From contig PABI01000172.1 of NCBI GenBank assembly GCA_002699125.1, forward strand, positions 1-39,441: DNA of 39,441 nucleotides. Reading direction: 5' to 3'. This stretch comes from Anaerolineaceae bacterium (lineage in GTDB: Bacteria; Chloroflexota; Anaerolineae; Promineifilales; Promineifilaceae). A program made the translations under genes and the position numbers. Below are positions 8,423-17,490 of the stretch, piece by piece (the first letter of the stretch is position 1; the number at the start of each line of letters is the position of its first letter). The notes below the pieces were generated by a model that was not told where the DNA came from, made no database searches, and saw nothing but the letters and a program-made list of their open reading frames with translations.

Positions 8423-10978
8423 TCATTCGTCAACCGACAAGATCACCTGGGGGCAGCTATCGAAGCCGTGGGGGATAAAATGTTGATATTCATAAGCCGG
8501 GGCAGTTAGCAGCAGGTAGTTGTCGGTGTCTTGAATAAACCATTGGCCGTCCGGCGACCAGGACAAGTTATAGCCTTGGGTGATGATGGGCTCGCTTGTT
8601 TGGCCCGTTTCTTGATCTAGCAAGTACCAGGTAACACTCGGACCACTGTAGCCATAATTACCAACGATAATGAAACGGCCGTCCGGCGAAAACCCCACTA
8701 CGCCGGAAAATGAATCCATCCGCAGCAGTTCGATTTCGTCTACACTGGCCAGATCGGCCGTCAGCGTCAGTTTAAACAAATAGCTGGGGTCATCTGGCCC
8801 GAAACTGCCGCTAGTCACACCTTCCCGGGCATGGAGCAGTGTCTCCTGGGCATTTGTTGGGTTCACCATCACTTGATTAATTATCAGATTATCCGGCCGC
8901 TCTTCAGCAGGGATTTCCGCCAGTAAATCCGCTTCATTGAGTAAAAAACGGGGCTGATTGTGGGGAAGTACGGCCGTAACCAACTCCCAACCATTACTCC
9001 CCATCGTTGCCAACCCATACGTATCTTCAGTTAGCCAAAACCCAACATCGCCCTGGCCCACAGATTGACGAAGCTGCCCATCCAACGACAGCACATAAAA
9101 TTCATTTTGCGGTTCAGCGGACACAGCAGATTCTGCCGAAGCTGTTAGTTCAGGCGCGACGCGCACCAACAGAAGCCGCCTATCCGGCGAAAAGATTGGC
9201 CAACCATCTAATGGAATTTCCGGGCAGTTGTCCGAAGCACAATCTAATTGGCGCAAGGACATAGAAACTGGATACGTTTGCCCATCGCGAAACTCATATT
9301 CATAACGCATCAGGTAGCCAGCTACCTTATCGATTAAGAAGTAATTGATTCCATGCTCCGCTTGGGCTTCAATTTCCGCCTCTTCAAGCAGCTGAACGCT
9401 ATCCTCTGTAACCAAAGAAAACTTATACGTATTATCCGGTACATCATACCCGTATTCTGAAACAACAAAATGTTCACCATCCGTGGTGGTAACATAGACA
9501 TCAGTGAACTGGCCGGCAAATCGTTCGGTCCAGTCACCGGTGGACAAATCAAAGGTAAACACCTGACTTTCTGGACCATTATTGGCATAATTTTCACAAA
9601 CGAGGGTGATCGAGCCTTTAGGTAAAGGAATGGGTGGTTCGGCCAGTTGTCCGGCACTGGTTTGGGCGTAGATATACTCCAGAAATTGGGTGGCAAAAAC
9701 ATTCTGATAGTAGTTGCCTGAAAGCACATCTCTTGCCCAGCCATGGAAGCTGTTGCGATCCATCAGGCGCATCATTTCTGTGGGAGAAACGGTTGCTTCT
9801 TGTGCCGTCAAAAATTCAATGAGCATGTACACCTGCTGCCAGATGGGGTCTGGATCTTTCACGACCCATACCTGGAGAAACTGGGGCGGCGCTTCTTCCC
9901 AGCGGCGCGTCCAATGGCGCGTCACGTCGCCGTCAAACCCGTTTGTAAGTGCCTGACTGTACATCTCCTCGGTTAGCGGCCATGCCTGCAAATCAAGCTG
10001 GGCCAGCTGGTGATCGCGCAGGGCACGGAAGAACAGTTGATGGCGGCAGCAGTCGTATTCAATTTGGTGGGCGATGACGGCCGTTGCCAACTGCACCCCA
10101 TACGCCTGATACAAAACTTCGTAGCCAGCGTCATCCGTGGGCAGGCCGACCAGCGTCGGTGCGGGCAGCTCCAGGCGCAGCCCTGTTGTGAGCATCGTTT
10201 CAATCTTGTTGAGCTCCAGCAAAGATTCGGGATCAGTGTCTAGCCGCAGATGAAAGCGCAGGTCATCGTCGCAGTTCAGGTCAACCAGTTCAGCACACAT
10301 TTGCCCCACCAACTGATCCAGATGAATGGCCAGACGGGCAGCCACTTCCCGATCGCGCGCGGGATAGGCTACAGTGAGGTAGTCACCACCCTGCGTAATC
10401 CAGTCACCCCAAAAATCATCCAAGGGCGGTGAATACAGCCAGCGTCGTTCGCCTAAGCGGTAAACGGCCGTTTGCTGTAAAGTCACCATCTCTGTTTCAC
10501 CTGAAGGAATCTGAACAGCATACGTTTGCGGATAAAGCAGTTCGGCGGCGTTAAATGTTGGGTCGAGCGTGATCGTTACATCTTCTTCCGTGAGTGGATC
10601 GGGCGCAGGCACATGCTGCCAGCCCAACATGGGACGATTCAGCAGCAGCCCCTCGTTGAGCAATGTTTTCTGCATTTCACCCCATTCCGGATCGCGCCCG
10701 GAGAGGTTTGATTTGAAGAGATCCTCATCTTGTTCAACGGCCGTTCGCAGCACAAAGTTGTGGGTGTTCAGAAGTTCAGACTCAACCTCGACGGTGGCGG
10801 TGGCGACGCGCTGGTTAATTTGCCACTGAACCACAAACCAGACGGCAGCAATCCCCAACAGCGCCACCAGCAAAAAACGCCAGCGGCGTCGCAGGAATGA
10901 TTGGGGAACGGCCGTTTTCTCCCGTTTTGGCCCTTCCTGCCAACCATCATCTTCATCTGTGCGCCACTCGAAAGACAT
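8423..10978 (-). CDS. Large single-pass membrane protein with C-terminal WD40-like propeller (paralogue 1)
   Basis: The product is 851 residues. An acidic cytoplasmic start (MSFEWRTDEDDGW) leads to one membrane helix (about 34-51) after an RRRWR stretch. A long exported region follows, with LSGRDPEW, YRLGERRWLYSPPLDDFWG, YPARDREVAARL and LVGLPTDDAGYEVLYQAY. The C-terminal part (about 480-851) carries WD40/PD40-like blades such as FSPDRRLLLVRV, FSPDGRFIIVGN and WSPDGQWFIQDT. The gene at 11064 is a clear paralogue with matching blocks in the same order. The middle region resembles the helical part of gluzincin peptidases, but the position that might be HExxH reads HQIEY, so activity is doubtful. 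Function unknown. GAGG lies upstream of the ATG. Confidence 0.75.
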   Translation of the reverse strand: MSFEWRTDEDDGWQEGPKREKTAVPQSFLRRRWRFLLVALLGIAAVWFVVQWQINQRVATATVEVESELLNTHNFVLRTAVEQDEDLFKSNLSGRDPEWGEMQKTLLNEGLLLNRPMLGWQHVPAPDPLTEEDVTITLDPTFNAAELLYPQTYAVQIPSGETEMVTLQQTAVYRLGERRWLYSPPLDDFWGDWITQGGDYLTVAYPARDREVAARLAIHLDQLVGQMCAELVDLNCDDDLRFHLRLDTDPESLLELNKIETMLTTGLRLELPAPTLVGLPTDDAGYEVLYQAYGVQLATAVIAHQIEYDCCRHQLFFRALRDHQLAQLDLQAWPLTEEMYSQALTNGFDGDVTRHWTRRWEEAPPQFLQVWVVKDPDPIWQQVYMLIEFLTAQEATVSPTEMMRLMDRNSFHGWARDVLSGNYYQNVFATQFLEYIYAQTSAGQLAEPPIPLPKGSITLVCENYANNGPESQVFTFDLSTGDWTERFAGQFTDVYVTTTDGEHFVVSEYGYDVPDNTYKFSLVTEDSVQLLEEAEIEAQAEHGINYFLIDKVAGYLMRYEYEFRDGQTYPVSMSLRQLDCASDNCPEIPLDGWPIFSPDRRLLLVRVAPELTASAESAVSAEPQNEFYVLSLDGQLRQSVGQGDVGFWLTEDTYGLATMGSNGWELVTAVLPHNQPRFLLNEADLLAEIPAEERPDNLIINQVMVNPTNAQETLLHAREGVTSGSFGPDDPSYLFKLTLTADLASVDEIELLRMDSFSGVVGFSPDGRFIIVGNYGYSGPSVTWYLLDQETGQTSEPIITQGYNLSWSPDGQWFIQDTDNYLLLTAPAYEYQHFIPHGFDSCPQVILSVDE

Positions 10979-10990
10979 CGTAAAACCTCA

Positions 10991-11062
10991 AATTGTAAAT
11001 TGTGAATCGTGAATTGAGAATGAAACGCCCAGTTAACACTTAATCATTAATTATTCACAATT
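10991..11062. repeat. Inverted repeat of AATTGTGAAT words
   Basis: AATTGTAAATTGTGAATCGT and GAATTGAG face TAATCATTAATTATTCACAA. The element fills the 85-base gap between the two paralogous propeller-protein genes. Confidence 0.7.
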
Positions 11063-11063
11063 C

Positions 11064-13661
11064 CTACCGTTCCATCCTATCGACCCAACCGGCATTTGTA
11101 CAGTTTAGATCATCAAAATTGAGCAAATGTTCATCCCGACCGTGCCACAAGCGAATGTAGCCCAGCTCCGGCATGGCCAGCCATTCACCATCGGGGGACC
11201 AGCTGGCGTAGAAGTGACGTGGATACACCGTTTCCCCTTCTAGCCGCTTGATGGAAAGGCGCTGCGACATGCCATCTAGTTCCAGCATTGCCAGATGGGT
11301 ACTCATGTCTTCTTCGTCGGTTAGTGAGATGAGGAGGAGACGGCCGTCTGGCGACCAGCGCACACCGATCTCTTCCGTAAAATCTACAGGGGGCAGCGGC
11401 AACAAGAAACTGATCTCTTGAAAAATATGATCGTACACCAACAAATAGTCTGAAGTGTCAGTAGATAACCATTCGTCCGCTAAAATGATGTACTCATTCG
11501 GGTTGGTAGGCAGCGACTGGGCAAACTGAATGCGCAGCGAGGACAGGTTGATGGGGACAGGCGTATCATCATCCTCTAGCAACGACAGCAGTGTCGCATT
11601 GTCAACAACAACGTCTGGCCGTTCCAGGCTGCCGTCGGCCAATACCAACTGCTGCTGACCGTTTTGAAATTGGGTGAGGTAGCCAAACTGTTCTTCATCT
11701 CGCCAAAAAACAGAATAGCCAAACCCTGGTGAGTTAATCGCTTCGGCCGTGGGCGCATCGCGCAGCAACATTAAGCCGTTGTTCAGCGCTTCGCGCCACC
11801 AGGGGGTGGTTACCGTCAGGGTAATGAGCCGCTCTGAGGTGGGCGACCAGATAGGATAACCGCCCAGCGGAATAGCCTCACAGTTTTCGCCTTCATAGCA
11901 CGCCTGCAAATCCGTCAGGGCAAAAAAAGTTTCCGTCGAGTACCCTTGGGTGATGGTCCAGAGGAGGTAACGGCCGTTTGGATCCAGCGTCGTCGGTACG
12001 GCCAGCGGCGGCGCAGAGACCAGGTCCGCTACATTGTTCCAATTCACGTCTATGCGCGTCTCACCATTGCGCAGCAGGTACGTTTGTGGCTGCCTATCAT
12101 CGGCCAGACCAGACACCGCCAAACCGGAACCATCAGCGAGCGTGGTGAAGAAAACATTGCTGCCGAGCACATTCTGTAAATGGAACGGCCGTTCCTGCTC
12201 AAAATCATACTGGTAAAGCGCCTGCTCGTTGCTCATCGTGTCCTGACAGAGCATGAGCAACTCTGCCTCAGGCCAAACAATGCCCGCAGCTTTCGGCTCA
12301 TCCTGCCAGGCAGCGACATACAGTTCAAAAGCGTTGTTGAGGGTCGCTTCTGTCCAGGGTGGACCGGCCAATTCCGTTAGCCATTGGCCAAAAAGAAACT
12401 CATCTGTGGTTATTAAAGATGTGGCAATTTCTCTAGCACTGAATTGCAGCTCGTTAATTAAAAAATCGACTACCACAAAAGGTGCTGGTGTTTGGGCAAA
12501 GTCGGTGGGCGTTTCCGGGAAGGGGGCGTTCCAGAACAGGGCACCATCGCCTAAATTAAAATCGTTGGGCAGGGTAACGGCCGTTGGCGAAGCAGCGTTT
12601 GCTGCCAACGGCCACGTTGCCACTCCCAATTCATACAGTTGGCGGGTCACAACAGCCCGATAATATGGCGTATTTTCGCAACACTCCCAATCCGTTAAAT
12701 CATTGATGGCCACCGTTAATAACTGCTGCGCATAGCCGCGAAATAATGCCTGGTAACCGACCTCATTGCGAGGCAGCCCTACCAGCGACGGCGTGGGCAA
12801 AACCACCGCCTGCTCGCCTGCCATGACAACCCAAAGATGGGCTTCGATTCCGCTTGAGGTTACATCTTGCGGTGTTTCCCGCTTGAACGTGAGTGCGTTT
12901 AGAAAGGTCGCCTGGGCAAGACTTTCTGGCTCAGGCGAAAAAATCAGGCGCACCCGAGCATTTGGCGGACAGTTATAGCCGGAAACATTGCAAAGCTGCA
13001 CCAACTTTGCCTCCAAATCAGCCGACAGCCGGTGCACGATTTCCTCGTCCCGTGCCGGATAGCGTACGCTGAGCAGCTGCCCCTCCAGACGACGACGCAC
13101 GCCCCAAAATTCACGCTCCGGCGGCGCATACAGCCAGCGGTCCTCCCCTAGACGATACACATCGCGCCGTTCCAGTTCGACTGTTTCGGTAAGGCCATTG
13201 CCGATGTCCAGGCTGTATTTTTGCACGGTGGTCAGTTCAGCGGCAGTGAGGTCAGGGGAGAGGGTTTGGCTGATGACGGCCGTTTCCGCCACGCCTGGCT
13301 GCCAGTTCAGGCTAAAACCGGGACGGTCAAACAAAAGCCCGCTGGCAATATTGTCCTGCTGCGCCAGCGACCATTCCGGATCGCGGCCAGAGAGCAGGCT
13401 GTTGAAAAGATTTTCATCCCGGTTTTGCGCCGCCTGCTGCAACACGGCATAGCTGGCAATCAGATCGTCGGCCACGTCTTCGGTGGCAATTTCCACCCTT
13501 TGGTTAAGCTGGCGGTACAGGAGAAAAACGGCCGTGCCGACCAGCAACACCCCCACCAGCACCAACCACGGCCAGCGCCGCCGCTGCGGCTGAGGCGGTT
13601 CGGCCGTTTCTGGCTCCTCCTCCCAGCTATAATCTTCTTCCGTCTGCCACTCAAATGACAT
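11064..13661 (-). CDS. Large single-pass membrane protein with C-terminal WD40-like propeller (paralogue 2)
   Basis: The frame is open from 13742, but the first 27 codons are translated from a repeat hairpin. The homologous start shared with the neighbour is MSFEWQTEEDYSWE at 13661, giving 865 residues. The layout matches the paralogue: acidic cytoplasmic start, membrane helix (about 30-49), then LSGRDPEW, YRLGEDRWLYAPPEREFWG, YPARDEEIVHRLS and LVGLPRNEVGYQALFRGY. A propeller follows, with ILWTITQG, WSPDGRLLLISL and WSPDGEWLAMPE. The chosen ATG has no clear Shine-Dalgarno sequence, unlike its paralogue. Function unknown. A role at the cell surface is inferred from topology and from the adjacent transglycosylase gene. 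Confidence 0.75.
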   Translation of the reverse strand: MSFEWQTEEDYSWEEEPETAEPPQPQRRRWPWLVLVGVLLVGTAVFLLYRQLNQRVEIATEDVADDLIASYAVLQQAAQNRDENLFNSLLSGRDPEWSLAQQDNIASGLLFDRPGFSLNWQPGVAETAVISQTLSPDLTAAELTTVQKYSLDIGNGLTETVELERRDVYRLGEDRWLYAPPEREFWGVRRRLEGQLLSVRYPARDEEIVHRLSADLEAKLVQLCNVSGYNCPPNARVRLIFSPEPESLAQATFLNALTFKRETPQDVTSSGIEAHLWVVMAGEQAVVLPTPSLVGLPRNEVGYQALFRGYAQQLLTVAINDLTDWECCENTPYYRAVVTRQLYELGVATWPLAANAASPTAVTLPNDFNLGDGALFWNAPFPETPTDFAQTPAPFVVVDFLINELQFSAREIATSLITTDEFLFGQWLTELAGPPWTEATLNNAFELYVAAWQDEPKAAGIVWPEAELLMLCQDTMSNEQALYQYDFEQERPFHLQNVLGSNVFFTTLADGSGLAVSGLADDRQPQTYLLRNGETRIDVNWNNVADLVSAPPLAVPTTLDPNGRYLLWTITQGYSTETFFALTDLQACYEGENCEAIPLGGYPIWSPTSERLITLTVTTPWWREALNNGLMLLRDAPTAEAINSPGFGYSVFWRDEEQFGYLTQFQNGQQQLVLADGSLERPDVVVDNATLLSLLEDDDTPVPINLSSLRIQFAQSLPTNPNEYIILADEWLSTDTSDYLLVYDHIFQEISFLLPLPPVDFTEEIGVRWSPDGRLLLISLTDEEDMSTHLAMLELDGMSQRLSIKRLEGETVYPRHFYASWSPDGEWLAMPELGYIRLWHGRDEHLLNFDDLNCTNAGWVDRMER

Positions 13662-13675
13662 AGTTTTAAGGAATA

Positions 13676-13744
13676 GGACGCAGATTACCTGATTTTCCTG
13701 ATGAAAAAGATCAAAAATCAGGGTAATCAGGCAAATCTGCATCC
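13676..13744. repeat. Inverted repeat sharing an 18-mer with 20336-20382
   Basis: GGACGCAGATTACCTGATTT faces TCAGGGTAATCAGG and CAAATCTGCATCC. It contains TTACCTGATTTTCCTGAT, which also occurs at 20342-20359. It lies between the transglycosylase stop and the start of the large propeller protein. Confidence 0.8.
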
Positions 13745-13752
13745 CGTTATTT

Positions 13753-16377
13753 TTACTCGCCGTAGAGATAGTCGTAAATCACAAAGCCGACAAAGATGCG
13801 CTCGATGTAGAGGCGGGTTTCCGGGAAATTGACCGTTTCCACGAATAAATCCAAATCGCCGCCAGCCTGATCATACCAGCGAGCAGCGTTGCCTGGGCCG
13901 CCGTTGTAGGCCGCCAGCGCAGCGTGAACGTGATCGTCAAACGTGTTAAGCTGTTGGCTGAGGTAAAATGCGCCAAAGTTCAGGCCCACGTACGGCTTGT
14001 ACAAATCTTCGTTGACAAAATCGGGCCAGTTGAGCAGGTTGGCAACGTACGCGCCGGTATCGGGAATGACCTGGCTAAGCCCCTGGGCCGCCGCGCCAGA
14101 ACGGGCAAAGCTCTCAAACAGGCTTTCCTGCCGCACCAGGCTAAATTGCAGGCGCGGGTCAAAATCATATCGCTCGGCCAATGGCAGGACGAGATCGGCG
14201 TAGTAAGTGGGATAGGCCAGCTGCCCCATAAATTTGGGGGCTTCAAATACCGTCTGGCCGGACAAGTTCAACACAGTCACCGCCGCCAGAATCGACGAGC
14301 GATACAGGCCAATGTCGCGGAAGTAAAGCGCCAGTTGGTAGCTCAACAACGCATCGTCGGCCACGGCCGTTCGCAAATTCTCAAATTCTCCTTTGGCCGC
14401 TTCAAACAGCCCGGCATCCCACAGCTTTTGGCCGACAATCAGGCGGGAATCGGCCGTCAGGCTGGGGCTGAGCTGGCCGACGGGGGCATCTTCATCCAGC
14501 GCCAGCCAATCACGCAGCCACGCCTCAGCTTCCTGCTGCAAGCCTTCATGTTCGAAGGGGGTTGGCGAGAAGAAACGGCCGTCCCCCACAAACGGTTCCT
14601 CGCCATCCGCCAGCCCTTCGGCCCGCAGCCAGTAATAGTCAAGCCGCCGGTTGGTTTGCAGCAGCCGCTGCATATCGGCAGCAATTTGTTCTGGGTCAGG
14701 TGGCGGGGCGACTGTGGCCGCAGCGGTAGCCGTTACCGATACCGTTGGCGTCAGTGCCACGGTTGGTTCAGCCGTGGCATCCGGTTCGGGCGTGGCGGGG
14801 GGAGCTGGCGTGTATTCGGGCAGCGTGCGCTGAAGCCAGACCAGGCCCGCGCCACCATATTCGGTCTGAGGGTAAATTTCGATCAGTTGATGCCAGCGAG
14901 TGACGGCCGTTGCCACATCCCCGGCCCCGTTGGCCAGCCAACCGGCCAAAAACAGCCCTTCGGCAGAATCATCAAAGTTAGGGTAGTTGGTGCCCAGCCG
15001 CGTGTAGAGGGAAACGGCCGTCTCCACATCGCCCAAATCATCCGCTGCATTGGCACCCCGCCAGGCGGCCAGCGGGGCATCGGGACCATCGGGATATTGG
15101 TCCAGGTAATCGAGATAAAGCTGTAAGGCCACGGCAGTTTCGCCCAGCCGCGAACGCAGGTTAGCCACCTCAAACAGACCGGAGGCGGGTTCAAGCGCGG
15201 CGTATTGCTGCAATGCCGCCAGCGCCTCGGCGGTGCTGCCCAGCGCTTCATAACTCCAGGCGATGTACAGGTGGGCGTCGGCGGGAAAATCATCGGGGCG
15301 CAGGGCGATGGCTCGCTGGAAGGCGGCGATGGCCGGTTGGTAGGAGTCGGCATGGAAGTTGACGAGGCCGCGCTGGTACTCATCCACCACTATCCCGGCA
15401 TCCACCAACTGCACCAGGCCCAAATAGCTTTCATAGGCACGGGGGAATTGGGTGATGCCAATGCGGAAACGGCCGTACGCCCCCTCGGTATCTTCCGCCG
15501 CCAGCAGAGCCATCCCAGCCAGGTAATTCATCTGCCCCTTGGTAAATTCGGTGCGGGCCAGATCGCGGATGGCGTCGTATTGGGTAATTGCTTCTGTGAG
15601 ACGGCCGTTTTCCAGATAAAGTTGGGCCAGCGCCTGCCGGTTGGCAATCTCTTTTAGCCGCTGCGCCGGTGCTGCCGATGCTGCTTCGTACGCCGCCACC
15701 ACGGAGGCAACCTCGCCGTTTGCCCGGTAAATCTCGGCCAACATCGGCTCCACATAAGCGGCCATCTCTGGATTTTGGCCCAGGTAAAATTGATAGGCGG
15801 CAATGGCTGCTGCGGAATCGCCAACGGCCGTGTGCAGCTGTCCCAAGCGTAAATGCACATCGGTTGGGGTGGAATCGGGGAACTGTACGAGAAGGTCATC
15901 AAAGGCGGCGATGGCTTCGGCAAAACGGCCGTCGCCCTGATACGCCACGCCCAGCTGATACAAAAGGTACATTTGCTGCGAAGCAGTGTAGCTTTCCTGG
16001 ATTTGTTTGGCGGCAGCCAGATTAACAACCGCCGCGCCGTAATCCCCATTGTGCAGCTGAGTCTCGGCCAGCGTCAGGCGCATTTGCGGCGCTGGTGATG
16101 GCGTGGGCGACGGCAGCGGCGTGACGGTGGGTAAAGGGGTGACGGTGGGGATGGAAACGGCCGTTCCCGTTTCTCCCCCGTTATTATCGGTTGCCGACGT
16201 TGGTGGTTGCAGCGTGGGCAGGCCAGAAGCCAGTGTGGGTGTGGGCTGTAGCGCCAAATCAGCGGTTGGTTGGGGCAGCTGGCCAGTTGTAGCGGGTTGC
16301 GATTCGGAACAGGCCATCAACCAGGCCAAACAGGCCATGAACAGACCAGCATATCTTAAATAACGCGCTTTTTGCAT
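13753..16377 (-). CDS. Slt-type lytic transglycosylase lipoprotein with TPR-like repeats
   Basis: The product is 874 residues. A lipoprotein signal ends LMAC (Cys23), followed by a Thr/Pro linker (to about 98). A long helical repeat region follows (about 100-500), with TPR-like strings such as GDYGAAVVNLAAAKQ, GRFAEAIAAFDDLL and GDSAAAIAAYQFYL. After a second Thr/Pro linker and more helical repeats comes the SLT domain (about 730-874). It has the catalytic Glu in LVRQESLF, then AAAQGLSQVIPDTG and AALAAYNGGPGNAARWY. The enzyme would cleave peptidoglycan glycan strands at the outer face of the membrane, leaving 1,6-anhydro ends. The architecture resembles Slt70 with a lipid anchor. A 400-residue frame on the opposite strand is a shadow of this gene. 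Confidence 0.9.
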   Translation of the reverse strand: MQKARYLRYAGLFMACLAWLMACSESQPATTGQLPQPTADLALQPTPTLASGLPTLQPPTSATDNNGGETGTAVSIPTVTPLPTVTPLPSPTPSPAPQMRLTLAETQLHNGDYGAAVVNLAAAKQIQESYTASQQMYLLYQLGVAYQGDGRFAEAIAAFDDLLVQFPDSTPTDVHLRLGQLHTAVGDSAAAIAAYQFYLGQNPEMAAYVEPMLAEIYRANGEVASVVAAYEAASAAPAQRLKEIANRQALAQLYLENGRLTEAITQYDAIRDLARTEFTKGQMNYLAGMALLAAEDTEGAYGRFRIGITQFPRAYESYLGLVQLVDAGIVVDEYQRGLVNFHADSYQPAIAAFQRAIALRPDDFPADAHLYIAWSYEALGSTAEALAALQQYAALEPASGLFEVANLRSRLGETAVALQLYLDYLDQYPDGPDAPLAAWRGANAADDLGDVETAVSLYTRLGTNYPNFDDSAEGLFLAGWLANGAGDVATAVTRWHQLIEIYPQTEYGGAGLVWLQRTLPEYTPAPPATPEPDATAEPTVALTPTVSVTATAAATVAPPPDPEQIAADMQRLLQTNRRLDYYWLRAEGLADGEEPFVGDGRFFSPTPFEHEGLQQEAEAWLRDWLALDEDAPVGQLSPSLTADSRLIVGQKLWDAGLFEAAKGEFENLRTAVADDALLSYQLALYFRDIGLYRSSILAAVTVLNLSGQTVFEAPKFMGQLAYPTYYADLVLPLAERYDFDPRLQFSLVRQESLFESFARSGAAAQGLSQVIPDTGAYVANLLNWPDFVNEDLYKPYVGLNFGAFYLSQQLNTFDDHVHAALAAYNGGPGNAARWYDQAGGDLDLFVETVNFPETRLYIERIFVGFVIYDYLYGE

Positions 16378-16417
16378 AAGCAGAGAATATTCAGGCAGTA
16401 TAAAAACTGAAATAGGA

Positions 16418-16457
16418 AACGAGGGAAAGTGAGAAAGTTCTCACTTTCCACCTCGTT
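16418..16457. repeat. Inverted repeat (AACGAGG ... CCTCGTT)
   Basis: AACGAGGGAAAGTGAGAA faces TCACTTTCCACCTCGTT around a short loop. It lies between the coiled-coil membrane protein gene and the transglycosylase gene and has no T-run. Confidence 0.75.
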
Positions 16458-16474
16458 CTGACAGCTACTGTTTT

Positions 16475-17380
16475 TTAGGCACTTTTCTCTCTTTCTTCTC
16501 TCTCTTCCATCACTTCTTCTACGGCATCTTCAATTGTCTCTTCGTCTAACACGGTGCGGGTCATAAGATCCCAACCGAGGTAGAGCAGCGAAAATTGCAG
16601 GAAACCCAGCCAGGCAAAGATGACTTGCAGTGCCAGCTTCACATTACCCGCCTGGGCCTGAACAGTGCTTTGCGTGGTGCCAATAGTGCTGTTGATGTCC
16701 TGCACAATGCCGATGTAATCACCCAACAGCGGATCGACTTCGGCGACACGGCCGTTTATCACCGCCAGATCATCGGAAACGGCATAAATATTTTCCGACA
16801 CCATGCCCAGATTTTGGTTGGCTGCAGCCAGACTGGGTTCCAGTTCGCGCAGCCGGTCGGGGAAGCCGTCCAGGCTGGTGCCCAAACCAGACACAGTTTC
16901 ATCAAAAGGCACCGTCGGCGCGTAATTGACACCCAAATCATAGTTCAGCTCAAAACCAAGAATCTCCTCCTCAATTTTGAACGAATTCAGGGTGATGAGC
17001 GTGTCGTCAATAACCCCGGCCACTTCAGCCACGGCCGGTATCGCTTCCTGCACCGATTCGATGCTGTTGGGCGCATCCTCACCCGTGATTTCGGCGACTT
17101 CGTCCAACAGCGGTTGGGTATCGGCAATGGTTTTCGCCAGGGAATCGGCCGTTACCTGCACCGTTACCAGGCTTTCATTCACATCCCCAATGGTGCCTCG
17201 CGCCAGCGCCAGCGTGTCTTCCACCGTGGCCAAGCTGCCTCCAGTCAGCCCCAATGTATCGTCCAGCACCTTCACCACCGCATCCACGGCGCGCCCGCTG
17301 TAAACGATGCCGCCAATGCTCAGCAGCACGCCCAGCAGGCCAATGATCAATAAAACCAACCCAGCAATTTTGCGAAACAT
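16475..17380 (-). CDS. Two-helix membrane protein with long extracytoplasmic coiled-coil region (paralogue A)
   Basis: The frame is open from 17461, but the start is placed at 17380, where AGGAGG precedes ATG and the protein aligns with its neighbour (MFRKIAGL versus MFRRFLGL). The product is 301 residues. A first membrane helix (about 7-28) is followed by a long helical, probably coiled-coil region with repeated short amphipathic stretches. It holds the conserved block EEEILGFELNYDLGVNYAPTV. A second hydrophobic helix (about 240-265) ends in LYLGWDLMTR, and a highly charged Glu/Arg tail closes the protein. Function unknown. The tandem paralogue lies 110 bases upstream. Confidence 0.75.
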   Translation of the reverse strand: MFRKIAGLVLLIIGLLGVLLSIGGIVYSGRAVDAVVKVLDDTLGLTGGSLATVEDTLALARGTIGDVNESLVTVQVTADSLAKTIADTQPLLDEVAEITGEDAPNSIESVQEAIPAVAEVAGVIDDTLITLNSFKIEEEILGFELNYDLGVNYAPTVPFDETVSGLGTSLDGFPDRLRELEPSLAAANQNLGMVSENIYAVSDDLAVINGRVAEVDPLLGDYIGIVQDINSTIGTTQSTVQAQAGNVKLALQVIFAWLGFLQFSLLYLGWDLMTRTVLDEETIEDAVEEVMEEREEREKSA

Positions 17381-17413
17381 GTAACTTTTCCTCCTGATGT
17401 GGAATTTAACAGG

Positions 17414-17483
17414 AGTGAACAGTGATAAGTGAATCGTAAAAAGTAGTGCATCACTTTTCACTTATCACTTTTTACTTTTCACT
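17414..17483. repeat. Inverted repeat of AGTGATAAGTGA words
   Basis: AGTGAACAGTGATAAGTGAA and AAAAAGTAGTG face CATCACTTTTCACTTATCAC and TTTTTACTTTTCACT. It fills the gap between the two coiled-coil paralogues. A closely similar word set is found at 21521-21569. Confidence 0.8.
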
Positions 17484-17490
17484 CAAAATT

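Noticed and set aside
13662..13742. 27-residue N-terminal extension of the large propeller protein
   Set aside because: It is translated from an inverted repeat, and the homologous start MSFEW matches the paralogue.
13924..15126. 400-residue open frame on the plus strand
   Set aside because: It lies wholly opposite the transglycosylase gene, which has clear domains; the frame is a shadow of its GC-biased codons.
17381..17461. 27-residue extension of the coiled-coil protein
   Set aside because: AGGAGG and the paralogue support the start at 17380; the extension derives from repeat sequence.
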